Assembly: GCA_003242495.1 (NCBI GenBank)
Contig: QGUO01000287.1
Coordinates: forward strand, 1 to 5,266
Source: Pseudomonadota bacterium
Lineage (GTDB): Bacteria > Pseudomonadota > Gammaproteobacteria > Steroidobacterales > Steroidobacteraceae
Length of the DNA stretch: 5,266 bases
Reading direction: 5' to 3'
A model generated the notes under the pieces. That model worked only from the letters and a program-made list of their open reading frames with translations, had not been told where the DNA came from and ran no database searches. Both the position numbers and the translations under genes were made by a program. This document shows, piece after piece, positions 1 to 5,001 of this stretch (its first letter is position 1; the number at the start of each line of letters is the position of its first letter).

Positions 1-1211
1 TGCGTCAGGTCCTGGTCAACCTCGGCGGCAACGCGGTGAAGTTCACCGATCGCGGCGAAGTGACCTTCAGGCTCGTGCCGCTCGGGCGGTCGACACAGGG
101 CGAAGGACGCGAGATGTTGCGGGTGCGTTTCGAAGTGGTCGACACCGGCATCGGCATCGAGCCCGAAGCGCAGGCGCGCATCTTCGAGGAGTTCGTGCAG
201 GGCGATGCGTCGACCACCCGGCGCTTCGGAGGAACCGGTCTCGGGCTGGCGATCGCGCGGCAGCTCGTCGAGCTGATGGGCGGACAGCTCGCGCTCGCGA
301 GCGAGCGCGACGCCGGTTCGACGTTCTCCTTCGAGTTGCTGCTCGAGTGTGCGGCGCGATCGGGCGCGCCGCCTTCGTTGCCGGGTGTGGCGGGCATGCG
401 TGTGCTCGTGGCGGTCGAGAATGCCGCATTACGTGGATACATCGTGCGTACTTTGGACGCGTGGCGCGCACGGGCGATCGGTGTCGCGGCCATGGACGAG
501 GCGCTGCGTGAGCTGCGAGCCACTCCGTACAACGTGCTGGTGATCGACGATTCGGGGTTTGCCGATGCCGGCGCGCTGCTCGCGCTGGCGCTGGAGGAGC
601 GCGCAACCCGGCCGCGCGTGCTCCGTCTGGTGAGCCTGGCGATGCTCGCGCGGACGGGATTGATCGATGCGCCCTGGTTCGATGCCGAACTCACCAAGCC
701 GTTGCGACTCGCGCACCTGCGCAATGCGCTCATGGGGCAGGCCGTCGATGCCGACGAGCGCCCGGCGACCGCGTCCGCCCCGTCGGCAGGCGGGCGGCCG
801 CTGCTGCGCGGGCGGGTGCTGGTGGTCGAGGATCAGGCGATCAACCGGGAGGTCGCGTGCGCCATGTTGGTCGGGATCGGCGTCGAGGTCGATGTCGCCG
901 TCGACGGTCGGCAAGCGCTCGAGATGCTGGCGGAGCGCTGCTATGACCTGGTGTTGATGGACTGCCAGATGCCAGAGATGGACGGGTTCTCCGCGACGCG
1001 CGCCTTGCGCGAGCGGGAAGGCTCGAGTGAGCGCGTGCCGGTCATCGCGCTCACGGCCGATACGACCAGCGTCGCCCGCGAAGCCTGTTATGAGGCCGGC
1101 ATGGATGACTACCTCGGCAAGCCGTTCAGTCGCGCCACTCTGCACGCCAAGCTGGCGCGCTGGCTGCCCGCGCAGCAGGCGGGCGAGGCGCGCGATGCGC
1201 GGTACGGGTGA
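1..1211 (+). CDS. Hybrid sensor histidine kinase, C-terminal part (HATPase - degenerate REC - REC), 5' truncated by window edge
   Basis: The gene enters from the left in frame from base 3; 402 codons are visible before TGA at 1209-1211. The sensor region and the phosphoacceptor-histidine (HisKA) domain lie outside the window. Visible codon 1 is the Arg at 3-5. The first residues form an N-box (NLGGNAVKFT, codons 6-15), then G1 DTGIG (47-51), an F-box (RIFEEF, about 60-65) and G2 GGTGLGLA (76-83), so this is a complete ATP-binding half. A first receiver-like domain (about 132-241) keeps an Asp (182) and a Lys (232) but lacks the N-terminal acidic pair, so it is probably non-phosphorylated or regulatory. 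A second receiver (about 271-391) has the acidic pair E276/D277, phosphoacceptor D320 in LMDCQMPEMDG, T351 and K373. The protein ends soon after with no Hpt domain, so phosphotransfer would need a separate Hpt protein. GTG at 36 is an internal Val codon, not the start. The input signal is unknown, and no partner regulator is visible. Confidence 0.93.
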   Translation, partial: RQVLVNLGGNAVKFTDRGEVTFRLVPLGRSTQGEGREMLRVRFEVVDTGIGIEPEAQARIFEEFVQGDASTTRRFGGTGLGLAIARQLVELMGGQLALASERDAGSTFSFELLLECAARSGAPPSLPGVAGMRVLVAVENAALRGYIVRTLDAWRARAIGVAAMDEALRELRATPYNVLVIDDSGFADAGALLALALEERATRPRVLRLVSLAMLARTGLIDAPWFDAELTKPLRLAHLRNALMGQAVDADERPATASAPSAGGRPLLRGRVLVVEDQAINREVACAMLVGIGVEVDVAVDGRQALEMLAERCYDLVLMDCQMPEMDGFSATRALREREGSSERVPVIALTADTTSVAREACYEAGMDDYLGKPFSRATLHAKLARWLPAQQAGEARDARYG

Positions 1212-1255
1212 GGGGTATTTGCGGGGATACAGGACGATATTTGCCGTCGACCGGC
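1212..1255. other. 44-bp convergent gap between the kinase and reductase genes
   Basis: The two genes end tail to tail here. Only weak short inverted repeats are visible (GTAT 1215-1218 with ATAC 1227-1230; GACG 1233-1236 with CGTC 1245-1248). Neither is followed by a T-run, so I do not call a bidirectional terminator. Confidence 0.6.
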
Positions 1256-2005
1256 TCACAGTCCAGCGGCGATTTGGCGAATTTCCTCCGGCGGATGTTC
1301 GCCGGCAAGCGCCGTCCCCGGCACGAGATGCCGGCCCATGGCCAATCCGCCGATGACCACGGGCTCGTAACCGACGTCGCGAACCAATTGCGAAGCCACT
1401 GCAATCGCATCCGGGTCGTCACCGGCGATGGGCATGCCGAAGCGGCCGGGCTCCCGGTGTGCTGCGCCCATGCGGGCGGCGCTCACCGCATTGAAGGCGC
1501 GCACGATGCGCGCGCCCGGCAGCAACGCCGCCGAGGCGAGGCCGGCGCCTTGCTCGCGCGCCCACTCCGCGATCTCGCCGTCGCGGGAGGGGAAGGGATT
1601 GCACGCATCGATGACCACTTTGCCGCGGAGCGGCTCCGCGAGCGTCTTGCCGAGGTCGGGCAGCGCGCGATAGGGGACCGCCATCAGGACGACGTCGCCG
1701 AAGGCGGCCGCCTCGCGCGGCGTTCCTGCGCGCGCGCCACGGCCCACCTCGATCGCAAGCTGCTCGTCGTGCTCCAAGTTGCGCGAGGAGAACATGACCT
1801 CATGGCCGGCGCGTGCCCATGCGCTCCCGATTGCGCTGCCGACGTGGCCCGAGCCAATGATCCCGATCCTCATCCGGGCGTCGCCCGGCCCGCCCGTCGC
1901 TTCGGCCGCGCGTGCAATGAGCGGCAGCGCACCCAGGGCGAGTGCGGCGCCGCCTGCCAGTCCGAGGAACCGGCGACGTGGCATGTGCGTCGCGAACGTC
2001 TTCAT
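1256..2005 (-). CDS. Tat-signal NAD(P)-binding oxidoreductase, F420-dependent NADP reductase-like (COG2085-type)
   Basis: The 249-residue protein starts with a twin-arginine signal: PRRRFLGLAG at residues 9-18, a hydrophobic stretch to about 30 (ALALGALPLIARA), and likely cleavage after an AxA near 31-34. The mature part opens with a Rossmann fold, MRIGIIGSGHVG (nucleotide loop GSGHVG 51-56). SSRN at 73-76 follows beta-2, a place where Ser/Arg usually favours NADP over NAD. Later family-typical segments are DVVLMAVPY (104-112), VVIDACNPF (130-138), RAFNAV (169-174) and a C-terminal MPIAGDDPDA (191-200) with GLAMGRHLVPG (220-230). Length fits a signal plus a roughly 210-residue FNO-like domain. 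In this family the fold catalyses hydride transfer between NADP and a deazaflavin or other acceptor; coenzyme F420 use is not demonstrated here. The Met1 start is chosen because GGAG lies 7 nt upstream; Met8 has no such site. An exported, presumably cofactor-loaded Rossmann protein is uncommon but has precedent in Tat-exported glucose-fructose oxidoreductase. The gene is divergent from the flavoprotein operon; a shared function is only inference. Confidence 0.87.
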   Translation of the reverse strand: MKTFATHMPRRRFLGLAGGAALALGALPLIARAAEATGGPGDARMRIGIIGSGHVGSAIGSAWARAGHEVMFSSRNLEHDEQLAIEVGRGARAGTPREAAAFGDVVLMAVPYRALPDLGKTLAEPLRGKVVIDACNPFPSRDGEIAEWAREQGAGLASAALLPGARIVRAFNAVSAARMGAAHREPGRFGMPIAGDDPDAIAVASQLVRDVGYEPVVIGGLAMGRHLVPGTALAGEHPPEEIRQIAAGL

Positions 2006-2012
2006 GACGGAT

Positions 2013-2016
2013 CTCC
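2013..2016 (-). promoter_or_regulatory. Ribosome binding site of the Tat reductase gene
   Basis: Read on the - strand, GGAG lies 7 nt upstream of the ATG at 2003-2005. It supports that start over the internal Met8 codon. Confidence 0.7.
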
Positions 2017-2053
2017 GCAGGACACCGGCCAGGGCGAGGCGTTGGAACCATCG

Positions 2054-2066
2054 TCAGGGCCCCTGA
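2054..2066. repeat. Perfect inverted repeat, possible operator at the reductase promoter
   Basis: TCAGGG (2054-2059), one spacer base, CCCTGA (2061-2066). If the - strand promoter at 2071-2101 is real, transcription would begin around 2064, so this symmetric site would overlap the start point, a classical repressor position. The arms are G/C-rich, so an RNA hairpin at the extreme 5' end of the transcript is an alternative. Confidence 0.4.
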
Positions 2067-2070
2067 AGGC

Positions 2071-2101
2071 ATTGTAGACGGCGCCCTGCAGGTCGTGCCA
2101 A
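2071..2101 (-). promoter_or_regulatory. Candidate sigma-70-type promoter for the Tat reductase gene
   Basis: On the - strand, TTGGCA (complement of 2096-2101) and TACAAT (complement of 2071-2076) each match the consensus at 5 of 6 positions. They are separated by 19 nt, longer than the ideal 17. The -10 element ends 65 nt before the ATG, implying a leader of roughly 58 nt. Called by eye only. Confidence 0.4.
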
Positions 2102-2208
2102 CGGTCCCGGTGCCAAGCGTGGCGCATCGGACATACCGCCGGTTCGAGGTCGTCGGTACCCGATCCCATCCGCTTGGGTGCGGGCCTCCGCGCGTGCCGT
2201 GCGGCGCG

Positions 2209-2224
2209 GTTCGCTGCAGCGAAC
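2209..2224. repeat. 16-bp perfect palindrome, candidate operator
   Basis: GTTCGCTG followed directly by CAGCGAAC forms an uninterrupted perfect palindrome, the longest I found in the window. It lies in the divergent intergenic region about 20 bp upstream of the candidate -35 of the flavoprotein operon. That position suits an activator or repressor binding as a dimer. The cognate regulator is not in the window. A TetR- or GntR-type site is possible, but the sequence does not match a motif I know. Confidence 0.45.
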
Positions 2225-2243
2225 GGTGGGGGCAATCGATCTG

Positions 2244-2272
2244 TTGGCAGTGGGCTGCTCTTTCCCTAACAT
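2244..2272 (+). promoter_or_regulatory. Candidate sigma-70-type promoter for the flavoprotein-cytochrome operon
   Basis: TTGGCA (2244-2249, 5 of 6 to consensus) and TAACAT (2267-2272, 4 of 6) are spaced by exactly 17 nt. A start near 2279 would give an untranslated leader of about 220 nt, which is long. TATGAT at 2318-2323 is a second possible -10 but has no good -35 at 16-18 nt. The first pair is favoured for its spacing and its location between the palindrome and the repeat cluster. Confidence 0.4.
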
Positions 2273-2293
2273 GTCCATAACATCGGTTAATGT
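2267..2293. repeat. Cluster of direct and inverted repeats, possible regulator site
   Basis: TAACAT occurs at 2267-2272 and again at 2278-2283, exactly 11 bp apart (one helical turn). ACATGT at 2269-2274 is a perfect palindrome. TAAC (2278-2281) faces GTTA (2286-2289), and ACAT (2280-2283) faces ATGT (2290-2293). The cluster overlaps the predicted -10 and start point, where a repressor would block transcription. The individual units are short, so some of this symmetry may be chance in an A/T-rich patch. Confidence 0.35.
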
Positions 2294-2447
2294 GACGTCC
2301 CGTCGATACCCCTGGCATATGATTCAGGGACGTTCGCGGGCAGGGCGTCCGCGGGCGAGCCTGGCGACGGCTTCACGGCGGTCCCGGAAGTCCTATACGA
2401 AGGTATCGATGGCGCACGGATCGAAGCTCGCCGCGTAGCTCGCGGTG

Positions 2448-2466
2448 AGACGAACGTCAGACGAAC
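2448..2466. repeat. Short direct repeat in the operon leader
   Basis: AGACGAAC occurs at 2448-2455 and 2459-2466 with an 11-bp period. Between them GACGAACGTC (2449-2458) is an inverted repeat with a 2-nt centre. The pair sits about 20 nt before the Shine-Dalgarno of the flavoprotein gene. A protein site or a leader RNA element is possible; function unknown. Confidence 0.3.
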
Positions 2467-2484
2467 ACACGCTCATACGAAATC

Positions 2485-2490
2485 AGGGGG
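2485..2490 (+). promoter_or_regulatory. Ribosome binding site of the flavoprotein gene
   Basis: AGGGGG lies 10 nt before the ATG at 2501. It is the only good site near the N-terminus, and no in-frame ATG just upstream has one, so it fixes the start. No extra N-terminal signal peptide is therefore likely to have been missed. Confidence 0.65.
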
Positions 2491-2500
2491 AACCCGCCGC

Positions 2501-4057
2501 ATGGCTTTCGATCTTCCACCGGGCCTGACCGCCCGGGAATTCGAGCGGGCGCTCGCCGCTTTCGCGGGCGCAGTGGGCGAGCAGTGGGTGCTCGCCACCG
2601 ACGAGGACCGCGCGACCTATTCCGATCACTTCGCCATCGATGAAGCCGCACACCGGCCGAGTGCCGCGGTCGCACCGCTGACCGTCGAGGAAGTCCAGGC
2701 CGTCGTGCGCCTCGCCAACGAGCACAAGGTGCCGCTCTGGCCGATCAGCCGCGGCAAGAACTTCGGGTATGGCGGCGCGGCGCCGCGCCTGAAAGGATCG
2801 GTGGTGCTCGATCTGTCGCGCATGAAGAAGCTCGAGATCGACGTCGAGAACGGCACTGCGCTCGTGGAGCCGGGGGTAGGGTTCTACGACCTCTACGATT
2901 ACATCAAGAAGAACGACATCCCCTTGTGGCTTTCGGTGCCCGGCAACAGCTGGGGATCCGTATGCGGCAATGCGCTCGATCGCGGCGTCGGCTACACGAC
3001 CTATGGGGATCACACGGCGCAGATCTGCGGCCTGGAAGTGGTGATGCCGGACGGTGATCTGGTGCGCACCGGCATGGGCGCCATGACGAACGCACCCACC
3101 TGGCAGCTGTATCGCTATGGCTTCGGGCCCTCGTGGGACCAGATGTTCGTGCAGTCGAACTTCGGGGTGGTGACCAAGCTCGGCCTGTGGATGATGCGCG
3201 AGCCGGAGACCATGCTTGGCATCGACATGGAGTTCGACAAGGCCGACGACCTGGAATGGATCGTCGATACGCTCGCGCCGCTGCGCCGCGAGGGCATCCT
3301 GCGCCAGGCGCCTTCCATTGGCAGCTGGCTGCGCGGGGCGGCGGTGCTCACCACACGCGCCGAGTGGTACGACAAGCCGGGCGCGCTCCCCGACAGCGTC
3401 ATCGACGCGATCCGCAAGAAGTTCTCGATGGGCTGGTGGAGTCTGTCCATGCGCTTCTACGGCCCGGAGGAGATCACCGCGGCGACCGCCAAGGTGGTGC
3501 GCAAGGCCTTCAACGGCCGCCCGGTCCTCTCGATCAAGGAGACCGCCTGGCGGCAGGGCGATCCCCCGGAGCTGAGCGCGTGGGCGGGCGTGCCGATCAC
3601 CTTTCCGCTGCAGAACGCCAACTGGCATGGCGGGCGCGGCGGCCACGTGGGCTTCTCGCCGGTGCTGCCGGCCAACGGGCGTGCGGCGCTGGCGCAATTC
3701 CATCGTACCTACGCCCGCTACAAGGAGTTCGGCATGGACTATCACGGCTCGTTCGCCATGGGCGAGCGTCACATCACCAACGTGAACCAGGTGTTGTTCA
3801 ACAAGGATGATCCGGAGATGATGGCGCGGGTGGACAAGTTCTTCCGCGCCCTGGTGGACGACGCAACGAAGCAGCGCTACGGCGAATACCGCACGCACCT
3901 AGACTACATGGACCTGGTCGCCTCGACCTACGATTTCAATGATCGCGCGCTGCTGCGCCTGAACGAGAAAGTGAAGAACGCGCTCGACCCCAACGGGATC
4001 CTCGCACCGGGGAAGAGCGGCATCTGGCCGGCGCGCTACGCAGGAGAGCGCTCATGA
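2501..4057 (+). CDS. VAO/PCMH-family FAD-dependent 4-alkylphenol dehydrogenase (hydroxylating), flavoprotein subunit
   Basis: The 518-residue protein has an FAD-binding PCMH-type domain (about 50-235) and a C-terminal cap/FAD-oxidase domain (about 235-510). Segments nearly identical in pattern to vanillyl-alcohol oxidase (VAO) are PLWPISRGKNFGYGGAAPR (78-96), GNALDRGVGYTTYGDH (156-171), YGFGP (206-210), GEYRTHL (461-467) and DPNGILAPGKSGIWP (496-510). Aligning from memory to VAO, Y90, Y463 and R464 match the phenolate-binding Tyr108, Tyr503 and Arg504. H382 matches flavin-linking His422, and H43 its helper His61. VAO Asp170 is G148 here. Length suits p-cresol methylhydroxylase (about 521) or eugenol oxidase (about 526). 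Expected chemistry is oxidation of a para-alkyl or para-hydroxymethyl phenol via a quinone methide. A cytochrome gene follows, overlapping by 4 bp, so electrons probably go to cytochrome c rather than O2. Family members act on p-cresol, 4-ethylphenol, eugenol, 4-alkylguaiacols or pinoresinol; I cannot choose among them. No signal peptide or membrane segment is visible. Confidence 0.93.
   Translation: MAFDLPPGLTAREFERALAAFAGAVGEQWVLATDEDRATYSDHFAIDEAAHRPSAAVAPLTVEEVQAVVRLANEHKVPLWPISRGKNFGYGGAAPRLKGSVVLDLSRMKKLEIDVENGTALVEPGVGFYDLYDYIKKNDIPLWLSVPGNSWGSVCGNALDRGVGYTTYGDHTAQICGLEVVMPDGDLVRTGMGAMTNAPTWQLYRYGFGPSWDQMFVQSNFGVVTKLGLWMMREPETMLGIDMEFDKADDLEWIVDTLAPLRREGILRQAPSIGSWLRGAAVLTTRAEWYDKPGALPDSVIDAIRKKFSMGWWSLSMRFYGPEEITAATAKVVRKAFNGRPVLSIKETAWRQGDPPELSAWAGVPITFPLQNANWHGGRGGHVGFSPVLPANGRAALAQFHRTYARYKEFGMDYHGSFAMGERHITNVNQVLFNKDDPEMMARVDKFFRALVDDATKQRYGEYRTHLDYMDLVASTYDFNDRALLRLNEKVKNALDPNGILAPGKSGIWPARYAGERS
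4042..4046 (+). promoter_or_regulatory. Ribosome binding site of the cytochrome gene, inside the flavoprotein gene
   Basis: AGGAG, 7 nt before the ATG at 4054, lies within the last codons of the flavoprotein gene. With the ATGA overlap at 4054-4057 it supports coupled translation of the two subunits. Confidence 0.7.
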
Positions 4058-4404
4058 ATCGCATGCCGACCGCGCGGCGCTGCGCACTGGCCGGCGGGCT
4101 GTCGCTGTGCCTCGCGCTGTCGTGGAGCTTTGCCGAAACGCCGCAGGAGGACGCGGGCCGACGCTTGTACGAGGAGAAGTGCGGCATGTGTCACGCCGCG
4201 GGCGGGATGGGAACGGGTCTGCTGGCACGCCGTTATCCGCCCGGGCAGGAACTGCTCGAGCAACGCAGCAATCTCACTCCGGCGTTCATCGAGGTGGCGG
4301 TCCGTTCCGGCATCGGCAATATGCCGCGCATTTCGCGCGCCGAGGTGAGCGACGAGCAGCTGGCGCTCATTTCCCGTTATCTCTCCAGGCAGGCGACACC
4401 ATGA
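4054..4404 (+). CDS. Monoheme c-type cytochrome, electron-accepting subunit of the flavoprotein
   Basis: The 116-residue precursor has a Sec-type signal: basic start (MNRMPTARR), hydrophobic core at 11-26 and probable cleavage after SFA (residue 27). The roughly 89-residue mature protein carries one heme-attachment motif, CGMCH at 43-47, with His47 as proximal ligand. Met90 in GIGNMPRI is the likely distal ligand. A C-terminal helix (about 99-112) completes a small class I cytochrome c fold. Size and position match the cytochrome subunits of p-cresol methylhydroxylase and eugenol hydroxylase, which take electrons from the flavin and pass them to azurin or another periplasmic carrier. Its start overlaps the flavoprotein stop by 4 bp and its stop overlaps the next start by 4 bp, so the three products are probably made in coupled fashion. 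The assignment to a VAO/PCMH flavoprotein rests on this linkage; the motif alone shows only a periplasmic c-type cytochrome. Confidence 0.92.
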   Translation: MNRMPTARRCALAGGLSLCLALSWSFAETPQEDAGRRLYEEKCGMCHAAGGMGTGLLARRYPPGQELLEQRSNLTPAFIEVAVRSGIGNMPRISRAEVSDEQLALISRYLSRQATP

Positions 4405-4961
4405 CGTCGGATGCGCATACCATCACCCGTCGCGGCGTGTTGGCCGGGGCGGGCGGTGCATTGGCGCTGACCCTGACGCCCGCGCTCGCGCGCGGGGCCC
4501 GGGTGCCCGGGGTCGTTCTTTATGCGCCGCGCAGCGAGCCGTCGCGCCGCTTCGCCGAGGTCCTGGCCGCGCGCGGCGCGCTCGCGGTGGCCTTGACGGG
4601 CGACCTGGTGCGTCAGTGGCACGACGGGCTGCGCACCACGGTGGCGGGCAACGGCGGCGAGCTTGCCGGGATCACACCATGGAGCGACTACGTGGTCGCC
4701 CGCGGCCTGGCCGCCGAGCTGCGTCGGCATGTCCGGTTCGAGGCGCGTCATGACCTCGGGCGCAATGGGGTGAGTCATTGCCTGCCGGCACGCTACTGCG
4801 CGCCGGTGCAGAGCGGCGCAGCCGATCGCTGGCCGGAGAGGCTGGCGCAGGTGCTGCTGGAGGTCGATCGGACCGCACCGCTCGATCCGGTGACGACCAC
4901 GATCGGCCCGTCCGCCAACGGTCGCGGCGCGGTCAGCTGCTTCAGCTGGCTGATCGCGTAG
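4401..4961 (+). CDS. Unrecognised Tat-signal protein, third gene of the flavoprotein-cytochrome operon
   Basis: The 186-residue protein begins with a twin-arginine signal: TRRGVLAGAGG (9-19), a hydrophobic segment to about 29 and probable cleavage after ALA (residue 30). The roughly 156-residue mature part has no membrane segment, heme motif or cofactor signature I recognise. Visible features are a beta-like VPGVVLYAPR (35-44), a helix RRFAEVLAARGALAVAL (49-65), RQWHDGL (71-77), a conserved-looking ELAGITPWSDYVVARGLAAE (87-106), and a C-terminal half with Cys127, Cys133 and Cys180, which could form disulfides in the periplasm. The start is the ATG overlapping the cytochrome stop as ATGA; the reading frame is open further upstream, but that part overlaps the cytochrome gene and is a shadow. 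The p-cresol operon pchACXF of Pseudomonas putida also contains an extra gene of unknown function (pchX) beside the flavoprotein and cytochrome genes; whether this is its homologue cannot be told by eye. An escort for exporting or assembling the signal-less flavoprotein is a reasonable inference, not shown. Confidence 0.82.
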   Translation: MTSDAHTITRRGVLAGAGGALALTLTPALARGARVPGVVLYAPRSEPSRRFAEVLAARGALAVALTGDLVRQWHDGLRTTVAGNGGELAGITPWSDYVVARGLAAELRRHVRFEARHDLGRNGVSHCLPARYCAPVQSGAADRWPERLAQVLLEVDRTAPLDPVTTTIGPSANGRGAVSCFSWLIA

Positions 4962-5001
4962 GGCGGTGCGCGGCGCAAGGCCCGCGCCGGCCTGACCGCC
5001 C
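4961..5001 (+). terminator. Two-tier GC-rich inverted repeat at the operon end, possible terminator or 3' stabiliser
   Basis: GGGCGGT (4961-4967, starting in the TAG stop) pairs with ACCGCCC (4995-5001). Between them CGGCGC (4971-4976) pairs with GCGCCG (4984-4989) around a 7-nt loop. The stem is stable, but no T-run follows. It is thus not a standard intrinsic terminator and may serve transcript protection or Rho-dependent ending instead. Confidence 0.4.

Larger units (their letters stand above)
2006..2500. other. 495-bp divergent intergenic control region
   Basis: This stretch separates the - strand reductase from the + strand flavoprotein operon and contains no gene I can support. It holds candidate promoters facing each way, two perfect inverted repeats (2054-2066 and 2209-2224), a cluster of short A/T-rich repeats at 2267-2293, and an 8-bp direct repeat just upstream of the flavoprotein ribosome binding site. 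The 2260-2325 section is visibly richer in A+T than its surroundings, as expected of a promoter. Open frames crossing it lack ribosome binding sites and recognisable products. Confidence 0.7.

Noticed and set aside
36..38. GTG as the start of the kinase gene
   Set aside because: The frame continues upstream to base 3 and encodes the start of the N-box (RQVLVNLGGNA), so this is an internal valine and the gene is truncated by the window.
429..1259. 276-codon - strand frame opposite the kinase receivers
   Set aside because: Shadow of two receiver domains on the + strand; no domain or ribosome binding site support.
1208..2077. 289-codon + strand frame opposite the Tat reductase
   Set aside because: Arg/Ala/His-rich shadow of the reductase, whose Rossmann motif, Tat signal and ribosome binding site identify the real strand.
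2245..2258. Sigma-54-like element TGGCAG...TGC
   Set aside because: GG and GC are separated by 9 nt, not the 10 required of -24/-12 promoters, and the -12 part is poor. The sigma-70 reading has exact 17-nt spacing.
2319..2438. 39-codon basic small ORF in the operon leader (MIQGRSRAG...)
   Set aside because: No ribosome binding site and a composition typical of non-coding GC-rich DNA; kept only as a remote leader-peptide possibility.
2483..3898. 471-codon open frame on the - strand opposite the flavoprotein gene
   Set aside because: It is a GC-driven mirror of a gene with clear VAO-family motifs. The predicted product is His/Arg-rich, with no recognisable domain.
4107..4400. Upstream extension of the third operon gene's frame to an ATG at 4107
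   Set aside because: This part lies wholly within the cytochrome gene in another frame. The Tat signal begins just after ATG 4401, which is also the coupled ATGA start.
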